From the NCBI RefSeq assembly GCF_025398155.2, contig NZ_CP104562.2, forward strand, positions 3,472,001 to 3,536,000: a DNA stretch of 64,000 nucleotides, given 5' to 3'. Source of the stretch: Roseateles amylovorans (GTDB taxonomy: Bacteria; Pseudomonadota; Gammaproteobacteria; Burkholderiales; Burkholderiaceae_C). The position numbers and the translations under genes are program-made. The notes beneath the pieces are model-generated. The model worked only from the letters and a program-made list of their open reading frames with translations. It was not told where the DNA came from and did no database searches. Positions 19,866 through 28,544 of this stretch are shown piece by piece. Within the stretch, counting starts at the first letter, position 1, and the number at the start of each line of letters is the position of its first letter.

Positions 19866-20987
19866 TCAGCGCTTCTTGACGATCACGCTGCCCACCGAAT
19901 AGCCAGCGCCGAAGGAGCAGATCACCCCGAGATCGCCCGCTGCGAGATCGCTGCGGTGCTCATGGAATGCAATGATCGACCCCGCCGACGCGGTGTTGGC
20001 ATAGGTGTCCAGGATCAGCGGCGCGATGTCCGCGCCGGCCTCGCCGCCCACCAGTTTCTTGATCACCAGCTGGTTCATGCCCAGGTTGGCCTGGTGAAGC
20101 CAGAAGCGACGCACATCGCTGGGTTGGATGTGTTGCGTCGCGAGATGGTTCTCGATGTGCGCCGCCGCGATCGGCACCACTTCCTTGAACACCTTGCGAC
20201 CTTCCTGGCGGAAGGTCTTGTCGCGGGCATCGGGATCGCTGTCCTCGGCCCGGTTCATGAAGCCGAAGTTGTTGCGGATGTTGTTGGAGAACTGGGTCGC
20301 GAGTTGGGTGCCCAGGATTTCCCATTGGTCGGCGCTGGTGGCCGTGTCCGCCCGTTCGACGATCACGGCCGTGCAGACATCGCCGAAGATGAAATGGCAA
20401 TCCCGGTCCTTCCATTCCAGATGGGCGGAGGTGATTTCCGGATTCACCACCAACACGCACCGGGAAGCGCCGGAACGCACCGCATTGAACGCCTGTTCCA
20501 GCGCGAAGGTGGCCGACGAACACGCCACATTCATGTCGAAGCCGTAACCACCGGCCCCCAGCGCCTGCTGGATTTCCACCGCCATCGCCGGATAGGCGCG
20601 CTGCATGTTGGCCGCAGCGCAGAACACCGCATCCACCTCACCGGGCTGCCTGCCGGCCGCGGCAAGCGCCTTGCGCGAGGCATCCACGGCGATTTCGGCC
20701 ATCAGGGAGATCTGGTCATCCGCCCGTTCCTGGAAGCGCGGATACATGCGGGTCGGGTCCAGCACGCCTTCCTTCTCGATCACATAGCGCTGCTTGATGC
20801 CCGACGCCTTCTCGATGAATTCGACACTGGAGTGGACCAGCGGCTCACGTGTGCCTGCGGCGATGGCCTCGGCATGCTGCGTGTTCTGCAGGTCCACGTA
20901 ACGGTTGAAGGCCTCCACCAGCTCGGCGTTGGTGATGACATGGGGCGGCTGATAAAGCCCGGTACCGCTGATGACGACGGAGTGCAT
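19866..20987 (-). CDS. Beta-ketoacyl-ACP synthase III (FabH-like)
   Basis: 373-aa condensing enzyme of the thiolase fold. The catalytic triad is present: C156 (VACSSATF), H298 (WLHQAN) and N331 (DTYANTAS). The C-terminal GAGYSVGS loop matches KAS III. It would join an acyl-CoA starter to malonyl-ACP. It is longer than E. coli FabH (317 aa), with an insertion at about 30-80 and another near 225-265, and it does not sit in a fab cluster. It may therefore serve a special starter unit or a secondary pathway. The ATG at 20987 opens with MHSVVISGTGLYQP, a typical start. Confidence 0.88.
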   Translation of the reverse strand: MHSVVISGTGLYQPPHVITNAELVEAFNRYVDLQNTQHAEAIAAGTREPLVHSSVEFIEKASGIKQRYVIEKEGVLDPTRMYPRFQERADDQISLMAEIAVDASRKALAAAGRQPGEVDAVFCAAANMQRAYPAMAVEIQQALGAGGYGFDMNVACSSATFALEQAFNAVRSGASRCVLVVNPEITSAHLEWKDRDCHFIFGDVCTAVIVERADTATSADQWEILGTQLATQFSNNIRNNFGFMNRAEDSDPDARDKTFRQEGRKVFKEVVPIAAAHIENHLATQHIQPSDVRRFWLHQANLGMNQLVIKKLVGGEAGADIAPLILDTYANTASAGSIIAFHEHRSDLAAGDLGVICSFGAGYSVGSVIVKKR

Positions 20988-21116
20988 GATGTGGACGTGG
21001 TGGCGCCCCGCGGTAGCGGAGCAAGGGCGCAAGTTTAGCGAAATGCCGAACAAAGCCCCTGATCGGTGCGTGCTGCACCGCCGCGCGACGCAGACCGTGC
21101 GCGTCATGCGTAGAAT

Positions 21117-21153
21117 GGGTCACCGGGCCCAAATTTTGGGACCCGGTTTTTTT
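21117..21153 (+). terminator. Terminator-like hairpin in the guaC leader
   Basis: ACCGGG-CCCAA (21122-21132) pairs with TTGGG-A-CCCGGT (21136-21147, one bulged A) and runs into T7 (21147-21153). It points in the guaC direction but lies 107 bases before the guaC ATG, with no plus-strand gene before it. A TAGAAT box (21111-21116) just upstream could be a -10. It may be an attenuator or the end of a tiny RNA. Confidence 0.6.
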
Positions 21154-21259
21154 GTGCCCGGAGATCCCCTCCCGCCACGAACAGCCAGGTCCCAAGTCAA
21201 GCGCTCGCAGCCCAGGGCATGCACTGCATCAACGCAGCCCCTACTTGCGACTTTGGACC

Positions 21260-22237
21260 ATGGAAATCTTTGACTACGACAACATCCTGCTGCTGCCTCG
21301 CAAATGCCGCGTGGACAGCCGCAGCGAATGCGACACGGCCGTGGCCTTCGGCCCCCGCCGCTTCAAGCTGCCGGCCGTACCGGCCAACATGAAGACGGTG
21401 GTGGACGAATCCATCACCGAATGGCTGGCCGCCAACGGCTACTTCTATGTGATGCACCGGTTCGACCTGGACGGCGTGGCCTACGCCCGCCGCATGCGCG
21501 ACAAGGGCCTGTTCGTCTCCCTGAGTGCCGGCGTCAAGGACGCCGACTATGCGCTGATCGACCGCCTGGCCGCCGAAGGCGTCGGCGCGGACTACATCAC
21601 CATCGACATCGCCCACGGCCATGCCGATTCGGTGCAGCGGATGATTGCCCACATCAAGCACAAGCTGCCCCAGACCTTTGTCATCGCCGGCAATGTCGGC
21701 ACGCCCGAAGGCGTCATCGACCTCGAAAACTGGGGCGCCGACGCCACCAAGGTCGGCATCGGTCCGGGCAAGGTCTGCATCACCCGACTCAAGACCGGCT
21801 TTGGCACCGGCGGTTGGCAGCTCTCCGCGCTGAAGTGGTGCGCTCGGGTGGCCACCAAGCCCATCATCGCGGACGGCGGCATCCGCCACCATGGCGACAT
21901 CGCCAAGAGCGTGCGCTTCGGTGCGGCCATGGTGATGGTCGGCTCCCTGTTCGCCGGCCATGAGGAATCGCCCGGCGCCACGGTGGAAGTCGACGGCAAG
22001 CTCTACAAGGAGTATTACGGCTCCGCGTCCGACTTCAACAAGGGCGAGTACAAGCATGTCGAAGGCAAGCGCATCCTGGAACCGGTCAAGGGCAAGCTGG
22101 CCGACACCCTGCGCGAAATGGAGGAGGACCTGCAAAGCTCCATCTCCTACGCTGGCGGCCGCAGCCTGGGCGACCTGAAGAAGGTCAACTACGTGGTGCT
22201 GGGCGGCGAAAACGCCGGGGAACACCTGTTCATGTGA
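21260..22237 (+). CDS. guaC: GMP reductase
   Basis: 325 aa, IMPDH/GMPR family. It reduces GMP to IMP with NADPH in purine salvage. The active-site Cys is C173 (GPGKVCITR). Other landmarks are IDIAHGH, VIAGNVGTPEG, IIADGGIRHHGDI and the flap residues YYGSAS. The short length and absence of a CBS pair separate it from IMP dehydrogenase. The start MEIFDYDNILLLP is typical for this GMP reductase class, although no strong ribosome site is visible before the ATG at 21260. It is preceded by an attenuator-like hairpin and followed by a 13-bp terminator. Confidence 0.93.
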   Translation: MEIFDYDNILLLPRKCRVDSRSECDTAVAFGPRRFKLPAVPANMKTVVDESITEWLAANGYFYVMHRFDLDGVAYARRMRDKGLFVSLSAGVKDADYALIDRLAAEGVGADYITIDIAHGHADSVQRMIAHIKHKLPQTFVIAGNVGTPEGVIDLENWGADATKVGIGPGKVCITRLKTGFGTGGWQLSALKWCARVATKPIIADGGIRHHGDIAKSVRFGAAMVMVGSLFAGHEESPGATVEVDGKLYKEYYGSASDFNKGEYKHVEGKRILEPVKGKLADTLREMEEDLQSSISYAGGRSLGDLKKVNYVVLGGENAGEHLFM

Positions 22238-22353
22238 TCGCCTGAGCCGGTGTGATGCGATGCCCCGCCACGGTGGCATCGCATCAGCCGGTCCTGCCCT
22301 CAAGGCGCCGCCTGCGAACGGGAGAAGATGCATTCCCGAGAAGCCGGAATGAC

Positions 22354-22388
22354 AAAGCCCGCACCGTTACCCGGTGCGGGCTTTGTCA
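22354..22388. terminator. Bidirectional terminator between guaC and the histidine kinase gene
   Basis: A perfect 13-bp stem AAAGCCCGCACCG (22354-22366) / CGGTGCGGGCTTT (22372-22384) with a 5-base loop. It serves guaC (+) and the kinase operon (-). Confidence 0.87.
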
Positions 22389-22440
22389 TGGGCGGAACGC
22401 GAAACGCGGCGCGCAACCGGTGACCGGTCACCGGCGAGCG

Positions 22441-22463
22441 GCAATCAGCAATCAGCAATCAGC
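22441..22463. repeat. Heptamer repeat GCAATCA at the kinase gene 3' end
   Basis: Three exact GCAATCA copies run across the kinase stop codon (22459-22461). Related ATCAGC-type heptamers occur at 56274-56315. Confidence 0.75.
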
Positions 22464-23664
22464 CGAACCGAACCGACGCCTCGAACCCCGGCGCCGCATT
22501 GCGCAGCTCCAGGCGGCTGCCATGGGCTTCGGCCACCAGACGGCACAAGGACAGGCCCAGGCCGACACCGCCATCGCTGCGGGCGCGGGCCTCGTCCGGG
22601 CGATAGAACGGTTGCCCCAGGCGGGACAGCGCGTCCGGCGGCACGCCCGAGCCATGGTCGCGCACGGTCAGCCGCAGCGCGGCGCCCTCCCCCTCAACGC
22701 GGTGGACGGACAGCCTCACCGGCCCGACCGCCGGATCGTTGTGTCGCAGCGCGTTGTGAATCAGGTTGCGCATCAGCAATTGCACGCGCATCCGATCCAA
22801 CGACAACACCGGCAGATCCGAATCCCTGACCAGCACCACGCCAGGCTGCAGTTGCTCCTCGGCCAGCGCGCCCAGGTCCACCGGCGACACCTGCAACGCG
22901 AGATGCCCGCTGCCCAGACGCTCGCTCTCGAGCAAGGCACTGATGAGGTCGCGCATCTGTGCGAGTTCGTCCAGCAACGCGTCCTTCGATCCGCCCTCGG
23001 CCACCAGCTCGGCATGCAGCCGCGCCCGGGTCAACGGACTGCGCAGCTCATGGCTGATGGCCAGCAGCAGCGCCCGCTTGCCGTCGAGCATGGCCTGGAT
23101 GTCGGCAGCCATCTGGTTGAAGCGATGCGCCAGGTCGCCGATCTCATCGCGATGGAAGATCGGTACCCGATGGGTCAGATCTCCCTGGCCGAAAGCCTCC
23201 GCCCCCGCCGCCAGCGCCCGCAGCGGGCCGACCATGTGGCGGATGCCGCCGTAGGCCACGCCGGTCACCAGAAACAACGCGGGCACCGCCCACAGCAGGC
23301 CGTAGTCCGATTGCATCGACCCCCACAGAATCAGGCTGCTCAGCAGCGCCAGCACGATGAAGATCCCGATCAGCCGCGCCCCCAGCGAGTGCCGGAACTG
23401 CGCATGGTGCCGATGCCAGCGTTGATGCCAGCGATGGCGCGCCCGCCAATGCCAGTGCCAGTCGCGCCGGGAACCGAAGGCGCCCGCACCAGTCTCCATC
23501 TCCGCCCATCGGGCCATTTGCTGGAGGCGCCACAGCTTGCGCGCCCGGGACCGGCTCATCCGGCTCATCGGACCGCGGCGATCCCATGGCGCGGCTGGAT
23601 CGCCTTGCCCGGGCGGCCCCGGCGGCCGGGGCCAATGGTCGTACGGATGCCGCGGTCCCCTCAT
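22459..23664 (-). CDS. Sensor histidine kinase with His/Trp-rich cytosolic N-terminus
   Basis: 401 aa. Residues 69-92 hold a striking cluster of about nine His and five Trp (WHWHWRARHRWHQRW, then HRHH), preceded by a Pro/Arg-rich leader. Two membrane helices follow at about 97-115 and 123-138, with only about seven residues between them, so there is no periplasmic sensor domain. Then come HAMP (140-195), the H-box with H205 (ISHELRSPLTR), the N-box (NLIHNALRHND), DHGSG and GVGLGL. The ATG at 23664 overlaps the regulator stop (ATGA) with GGAGG upstream. The His/Trp cluster is the likely input site, perhaps for a metal ion. That is inference. Confidence 0.92.
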   Translation of the reverse strand: MRGPRHPYDHWPRPPGPPGQGDPAAPWDRRGPMSRMSRSRARKLWRLQQMARWAEMETGAGAFGSRRDWHWHWRARHRWHQRWHRHHAQFRHSLGARLIGIFIVLALLSSLILWGSMQSDYGLLWAVPALFLVTGVAYGGIRHMVGPLRALAAGAEAFGQGDLTHRVPIFHRDEIGDLAHRFNQMAADIQAMLDGKRALLLAISHELRSPLTRARLHAELVAEGGSKDALLDELAQMRDLISALLESERLGSGHLALQVSPVDLGALAEEQLQPGVVLVRDSDLPVLSLDRMRVQLLMRNLIHNALRHNDPAVGPVRLSVHRVEGEGAALRLTVRDHGSGVPPDALSRLGQPFYRPDEARARSDGGVGLGLSLCRLVAEAHGSRLELRNAAPGFEASVRFG

Positions 23665-24362
23665 GAGGCCACCTCCGGCAACGCAAAGCAGTAGCCGGCA
23701 TTGCGCAGGGTTTTCAGGGCCTCCACCGGCTCGAGCTTCTTGCGCAGGCGGCTGACGAGGATGTCCACCGCACGGGTGTAGAGATCGGCCTCCTGGCCGC
23801 GCAGTCGGTTCAGGATCTCGTCGCGCGTGAACACCCGTCCCGGCTCGCGCGCCAGCAGCGTCAGCAGCTCGTATTCGGTGCTGGTCAGCTCCAGCAGGCC
23901 GGCAGCGGACGTCACCTGTCGCCGGGTGGTGTCGATCTGAAGGCCGTCGAAACACATCAGCGTGGACGGGCTGGCCGGGGCGGGGGCCCGTCGGGTGCGA
24001 CGCAAAATCGTCTGAAGGCGTGCCGCCAGTTCCCGCGGTTCGAAGGGCTTGGCCAAATAATCGTCCGCGCCGAGCTCCAGGCCGACCACCCGATCGGTGA
24101 GGTCACCGCGCGCCGTGAGCATGAGGATGGGAATCTCCCGCCACGGCGCCTGACCGCCGCGCAGCTGCTTGCAGAAGGCGAAGCCGTCCATCTCCGGCAG
24201 CATGCCGTCCAGGATCAGGGCATCGAACGGCTCGCTGGCCAGGCGCTGAAGCGCGGCACTGGGACGCGTCACGGCGCTGAGTTCGAAATCGAACCGCGCG
24301 AGGTACTGCGTCAGGGGCGCGGCCAGGGCCTCGTCGTCGTCAATCAAGAGCAAGCGGTGCAT
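23661..24362 (-). CDS. OmpR-type response regulator
   Basis: About 233 aa. The receiver has DDD near residue 10, the phospho-acceptor Asp in LILDGMLPE, LTA and KPFEPREL. The winged-helix DNA-binding domain runs from about 130 to the end (LTSTEYELLTLLAREPGRVF, split landmark ELLTLLA; AVDILVSRLRKKLEP). The ATG at 24362 is preferred. Starts 12 and 21 bases upstream are possible. Its 5' end overlaps the ferredoxin gene by 23 bases and its 3' end overlaps the kinase by 4, so it forms a cognate pair with the kinase. It probably controls this same operon. Confidence 0.92.
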   Translation of the reverse strand: MHRLLLIDDDEALAAPLTQYLARFDFELSAVTRPSAALQRLASEPFDALILDGMLPEMDGFAFCKQLRGGQAPWREIPILMLTARGDLTDRVVGLELGADDYLAKPFEPRELAARLQTILRRTRRAPAPASPSTLMCFDGLQIDTTRRQVTSAAGLLELTSTEYELLTLLAREPGRVFTRDEILNRLRGQEADLYTRAVDILVSRLRKKLEPVEALKTLRNAGYCFALPEVAS

Positions 24363-24693
24363 CGTGCCATCCATTGTGCACACGGCGGACCAGCGTGATC
24401 GCCCGTTCAGGACAGGCTTTCACGCACAGGCCGCACGCCTGGCAGGCCTCCGCATTCGGCAGGAAAGCCTGCTTCCAGCCGTGGCCCACGCCCTTGAGCT
24501 TGCCGATCAGGCTCAGTCCCTGGCGCTCGGCCTTCGGCAGCACGCCCAAAGCGAAGACGCCGTGGGGACAGACCTCCACGCAATCCCCTTTGCCCTCGCA
24601 CCGATTGCGATCGATGCGCGGCTGGATCAACCCGGGCGGCTGCCGGCAGGGCTGACGCGGCGGCTGCCCGTTCATGTCGAGGGCACCGTTCAC
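24340..24693 (-). CDS. Two-cluster 4Fe-4S ferredoxin
   Basis: 117 aa, from a GTG start whose GTGA overlaps the stop of the His-rich gene, implying translational coupling. Cluster motif 2 is canonical (CQACGLCVKACP). Motif 1 is unusual (CEGKGDCVEVCP, that is CX5CX3CP), lacking the usual CX2CX2C spacing. It may bind a [3Fe-4S] or an altered cluster. The segment between them (LPKAERQGLSLIGKLKGVGHG, basic) is longer than in small clostridial ferredoxins. An ATG at 24675 is an alternative start. An electron carrier inside a two-component operon suggests redox input or a metal/Fe-S link. Confidence 0.85.
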   Translation of the reverse strand: MNGALDMNGQPPRQPCRQPPGLIQPRIDRNRCEGKGDCVEVCPHGVFALGVLPKAERQGLSLIGKLKGVGHGWKQAFLPNAEACQACGLCVKACPERAITLVRRVHNGWHDAPLALD

Positions 24694-25367
24694 AGGCCAG
24701 CCCCCTCACCTGCGCCAGCACCTGCATCGAAGCCTCGGCGCCGCAAGCGGCGCATCAGGAAGCGCAAGGCCTGCTGCTGGTCGAAATCCAGCGCATCGAA
24801 GAAGTCAGCCAACGCATTCACCAGCGCTGGGCTGGTGGCCCGCAGGGCCTCGACCTGGCCATCGAACAAGGCCTGCGCCTCGTCGCGGCGGAAGTTGTCG
24901 CCCTCGAACAGGCGGGCCACCTCGGGCCCACGGGCCAAGGCCTTCATCGCCCGACGGGGCTTCTGCCAATGCTCGAACAGCGTGGCCAGCAGCGCCTCCT
25001 GGGTGGGGCTCAGGTCCAGAAAGGCGCTGGCTCGGGCCTGCAGGCGCTGGCCGTGGCGGCCTTCGGTGTCGGGTCCCAGACCCCCGCCGAAGCCACCCCA
25101 CCCATGACCGCCAGGGTGACCGTGGCGACCGTGCCCCCCGCCGTGGCGGTGGCCGTGGTGGCCGTGGTGCCGGTGACCGTGGCGTCCGAAGCCCCAGCCG
25201 GGCGGGAGCCCGCCGAAGCCGCCGAAGCGATGGAAGATGGCATGGAAGGACAACGGGCCGTAGGGGCCAGCGTCAGGCACAGGGCCGAAAGGGCCGAAGC
25301 GAGCATCGTGGCCGTGGTGAGCGTGATGTTCATGATGGTGGCGGCTCCAGCGATGAAACAAGGACAT
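24690..25367 (-). CDS. His-rich Spy/CpxP-like protein lacking a signal peptide
   Basis: 225 aa. The start (residues 5-20) and residues 62-90 are packed with His and Gly (RHHHEHHAHHGH, and GRHGHRHHGHHGHRHGGGH as one block). These resemble metal-binding regions of nickel or zinc chaperones. From about 115 to 212 there is an all-helical domain with LDLSPTQ and DFDQQQ, like the two LTxxQ motifs of Spy/CpxP stress chaperones. Those are periplasmic, yet no signal peptide is visible here: the N-terminus is MSLFHRWSRHHHEHH. AGGAA precedes the ATG. It is the first gene of the four-gene operon and probably senses or buffers a metal. Substrate unknown. Confidence 0.85.
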   Translation of the reverse strand: MSLFHRWSRHHHEHHAHHGHDARFGPFGPVPDAGPYGPLSFHAIFHRFGGFGGLPPGWGFGRHGHRHHGHHGHRHGGGHGRHGHPGGHGWGGFGGGLGPDTEGRHGQRLQARASAFLDLSPTQEALLATLFEHWQKPRRAMKALARGPEVARLFEGDNFRRDEAQALFDGQVEALRATSPALVNALADFFDALDFDQQQALRFLMRRLRRRGFDAGAGAGEGAGL

Positions 25368-25498
25368 GGTGCGATTCCTGGGTAAAGCCCCGGTGTCGGG
25401 GCGGTGAAAACATGTCTGGAATCATTCCCGTCGCCGGCCGGGAGGGCATCTCGGCGCCGTATCGCTGTATGTCGTTTTGTTTCGTCGCGGTCGCGGGA

Positions 25499-25530
25499 GG
25501 GATGCCGGCGGGATGCCGGCGGGATGCCGG
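25499..25530. repeat. Three 11-bp GGGATGCCGGC repeats
   Basis: Copies at 25499, 25510 and 25521 lie in the 318-base divergent gap between the His-rich operon and valS (25368-25685). I see no clear promoter boxes there. Confidence 0.75.
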
Positions 25531-25685
25531 AGGGAGTTGCCTCCCCCATCGCCGTCCCCCATCCGGGCCGCTCCGGGGCACTCGCTCTCCTCTGTGCGCC
25601 CTCTACAATCGCGCTCCACCCCGAATTCCCCGGCCGACTCGGCCCTCCCCGCCTGTTGACTGCGCCCTGGCGGCGCCGCTGCTCC

Positions 25686-28544
25686 ATGACTGAACTCGCG
25701 AAGTCCTTCGAACCCGCCTCCCTCGAAGCCCATTGGGGCCCGCTGTGGGAGTCCAAGGGCCTGTACAAGCCGACGCTGGATCCGTCCCGCGAATCGTTCA
25801 GCATCCAGCTCCCGCCGCCCAACGTCACCGGCACGCTGCACATGGGCCATGCGTTCAACCAGACCATCATGGACTCGTTGACCCGCTACCACCGCATGCG
25901 CGGCCAGAACACGCTCTGGGTGCCCGGCACCGACCATGCCGGCATTGCCACCCAGATCGTCGTCGAGCGCCAGCTGCAGGGCCAGGGCCAGAGCCGGCAC
26001 GACCTCGGCCGCAAGAACTTCGTCGCCCGCGTCTGGGAATGGAAGCAGGAGTCCGGCAACACCATCACCCGCCAGATGCGCCGCATGGGTGACTCGGTCT
26101 CCTGGGAGCACGAGTACTTCACCATGGACGAGAAGCTGTCCAAGGTGGTGACCGACACCTTCGTCAAGCTGCATGCCGAAGGCCTGATCTACCGCGGCAA
26201 GCGCCTGGTGAGCTGGGACCCGATCCTCAAGTCCGCCGTCTCCGACCTGGAAGTCGAGAGCGAGGAAGAGGAAGGCTCGCTGTGGCACATCCGCTACCCG
26301 ATGGCCGAGGGTGACGAAACCCTGGTGGTTGCCACCACCCGTCCCGAAACCATGCTGGGCGACACCGCCGTGATGGTTCATCCGGACGACGAGCGCTATC
26401 AACACCTCATCGGCCGCCAGGTCCGCCTGCCCATCACCGGCCGCCTGGTGCCGGTGATCGCGGACGACTATGTCGACAAGGCCTTCGGCACCGGCGTGGT
26501 CAAGGTCACGCCCGCGCACGACACCAACGACTATCAGGTCGGCCTGCGGCACCAGTTGCCGATGATCACCATCTTCACCCTGGATGCGACGGTGGTCGAC
26601 ACCCTCGACGAGATCCCGGCCGCCTACCGGGGCCTGGACCGCTTCGTCGCCCGCAAGCAGATCGTGGCCGAACTCGAGGCCCAGTCGCTGCTGGTCGAAG
26701 TCAAGAAGCACCGGCTGATGGTGCCGCGCTGCACCCGCACCGGCCAGGTCATCGAACCGATGCTGACCGACCAGTGGTTCGTCGCCACCAGCAAGCCGGG
26801 CGCCGATGGCAAGAGCATCGCGCAGAAGGCGATCGAGGTGGTCGCCAGCGGCGAGGTCAAGTTCGTGCCCGAGAACTGGGTCAACACCTACAACCAGTGG
26901 ATGACCAACATCCAGGACTGGTGCATCTCGCGCCAGCTCTGGTGGGGTCACCAGATCCCCGCTTGGTACGGCGAAAACGGCCAGATCTTCGTCGCCCATG
27001 ACGAGGCCGAGGCCCGCGCGAAGGCCACTGAGGCCGGCTACACCGGCGCCCTGACGCGTGACGAAGACGTGCTGGACACCTGGTACTCCTCCGCTCTGGT
27101 GCCCTTCTCCACCCTGGGCTGGCCGGAGAAGACCCTCGAGCAGGACCTGTTCCTGCCGTCCTCGGTGCTGGTGACCGGCTACGACATCATCTTCTTCTGG
27201 GTTGCCCGGATGATCATGATGACCAAGCACTTCACCGGCAAGGTGCCCTTCAAGCATGTGTACATCCACGGCCTGGTGCTGGATGCACAGGGCAAGAAGA
27301 TGAGCAAGTCCGAAGGCAATGTGCTGGACCCGGTGGACCTGATCGACGGCATTGCGCTGCCGGAGCTGCTGGACAAGCGCACCCAAGGCCTGCGCCGCCC
27401 CGAGACCGCGCCCAAAGTCCGCAAGGCCACCGAGAAGGAATTCCCGGAAGGCATCCCCGGCTACGGCGCGGACGCGCTGCGCTTCACTTTCGCCGCCATG
27501 GCCACCCTGGGCCGCAGCGTCAACTTCGACAGCAAGCGCTGCGAGGGCTACCGCAACTTCTGCAACAAGCTCTGGAACGCGACCAAGTTCGTGTTGATGA
27601 ACACCCAGGGCCAGGATTGCGGACTGGTCGAGCACACCAAGGACCAATGCGCACCGGGCGGCTCGGCCCATGGCTACCTGCGATTCAGCCAGGCGGACCG
27701 CTGGATCGTCAGCGAACTGCAGAAGGTGGAGCAGGCGGTGGCCCAGGGCTTCGCCGACTACCGGCTGGACCAGGTCGCCAACGCCATCTACTCCTTCGTC
27801 TGGGACGAATACTGCGACTGGTACCTCGAGATCAGCAAGGTGCAGATCCAGACCGCCCAGGCCCACGGGGATGAGGCGGCCCAGCGTGCCACGCGCCGCA
27901 CCCTGATCCGGGTGCTGGAGACCATCCTGCGCCTGCTGCATCCGATCGCGCCCTTCATCACCGAAGAGCTCTGGCAGACCGTCGCCCCGATTGCGGGCCG
28001 CAAGTCCACCGATTACCTGGTGACCGCCGCCTACCCGATCGCGGCGCCCGAGCGCATCGACGAGAAGGCCATCGCCTGGGTCGAGCAACTGAAGTCCGTC
28101 GTCGGCACCTGCCGCAGCCTGCGTGGCGAGATGGGCCTGAGCCCGTCCGACCGGGTGCCGTTGCTGGTCACCGGCGACCTGAGCTTCCTGCGTGAGGCCG
28201 CACCGGCACTGAAGGTGCTGGCCAAGCTGCAAGGCGTGGAGCTGATCGAGGATGAGGCCGCGTTCAACGAGCAAAGCGCGATGTCGCCGGTGCTGGTGCA
28301 CGGCGCGACGCGTCTGGCGCTGAAGGTGGATATCGATGTCGAGGCCGAACGTGCCCGCATCGCCAAGGAGATCACCCGCCTCGAAGGCGAAGTCACCAAG
28401 GCCACCGCCAAGCTCAGCAACGAAAGCTTTGTGGCGCGCGCGCCGGAGGCTGTGGTGGCGCAGGAGCGTCAGCGCATCGCCGATTTCAGCGCCACTTTGG
28501 TTCGCTTGAATGAACAGCTAACACGCCTGGCACCGTCGGCCTGA
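25686..28544 (+). CDS. valS: Valyl-tRNA synthetase
   Basis: 952 aa, standard length for the class I enzyme that charges tRNA-Val. The HIGH motif is HMGH (52-55, in PPPNVTGTLHMGH) and KMSKS is at 538-542. The editing CP1 domain lies between them (TTRPETMLGDTAV). The anticodon-binding region and the C-terminal coiled-coil arm (VDIEAERARIAKEITRLEGEV-like, about 885-952) are present. The ATG at 25686 gives MTELAKSFEPASLE, the usual start, and a longer open frame before it is repeat-derived. Its last 59 bases overlap the 3' end of the convergent dehydrogenase-like gene. Confidence 0.96.
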   Translation: MTELAKSFEPASLEAHWGPLWESKGLYKPTLDPSRESFSIQLPPPNVTGTLHMGHAFNQTIMDSLTRYHRMRGQNTLWVPGTDHAGIATQIVVERQLQGQGQSRHDLGRKNFVARVWEWKQESGNTITRQMRRMGDSVSWEHEYFTMDEKLSKVVTDTFVKLHAEGLIYRGKRLVSWDPILKSAVSDLEVESEEEEGSLWHIRYPMAEGDETLVVATTRPETMLGDTAVMVHPDDERYQHLIGRQVRLPITGRLVPVIADDYVDKAFGTGVVKVTPAHDTNDYQVGLRHQLPMITIFTLDATVVDTLDEIPAAYRGLDRFVARKQIVAELEAQSLLVEVKKHRLMVPRCTRTGQVIEPMLTDQWFVATSKPGADGKSIAQKAIEVVASGEVKFVPENWVNTYNQWMTNIQDWCISRQLWWGHQIPAWYGENGQIFVAHDEAEARAKATEAGYTGALTRDEDVLDTWYSSALVPFSTLGWPEKTLEQDLFLPSSVLVTGYDIIFFWVARMIMMTKHFTGKVPFKHVYIHGLVLDAQGKKMSKSEGNVLDPVDLIDGIALPELLDKRTQGLRRPETAPKVRKATEKEFPEGIPGYGADALRFTFAAMATLGRSVNFDSKRCEGYRNFCNKLWNATKFVLMNTQGQDCGLVEHTKDQCAPGGSAHGYLRFSQADRWIVSELQKVEQAVAQGFADYRLDQVANAIYSFVWDEYCDWYLEISKVQIQTAQAHGDEAAQRATRRTLIRVLETILRLLHPIAPFITEELWQTVAPIAGRKSTDYLVTAAYPIAAPERIDEKAIAWVEQLKSVVGTCRSLRGEMGLSPSDRVPLLVTGDLSFLREAAPALKVLAKLQGVELIEDEAAFNEQSAMSPVLVHGATRLALKVDIDVEAERARIAKEITRLEGEVTKATAKLSNESFVARAPEAVVAQERQRIADFSATLVRLNEQLTRLAPSA

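Noticed and set aside
25422..28301. A 959-codon open frame antisense to valS
   Set aside because: Antisense shadow of an essential, well-conserved gene.
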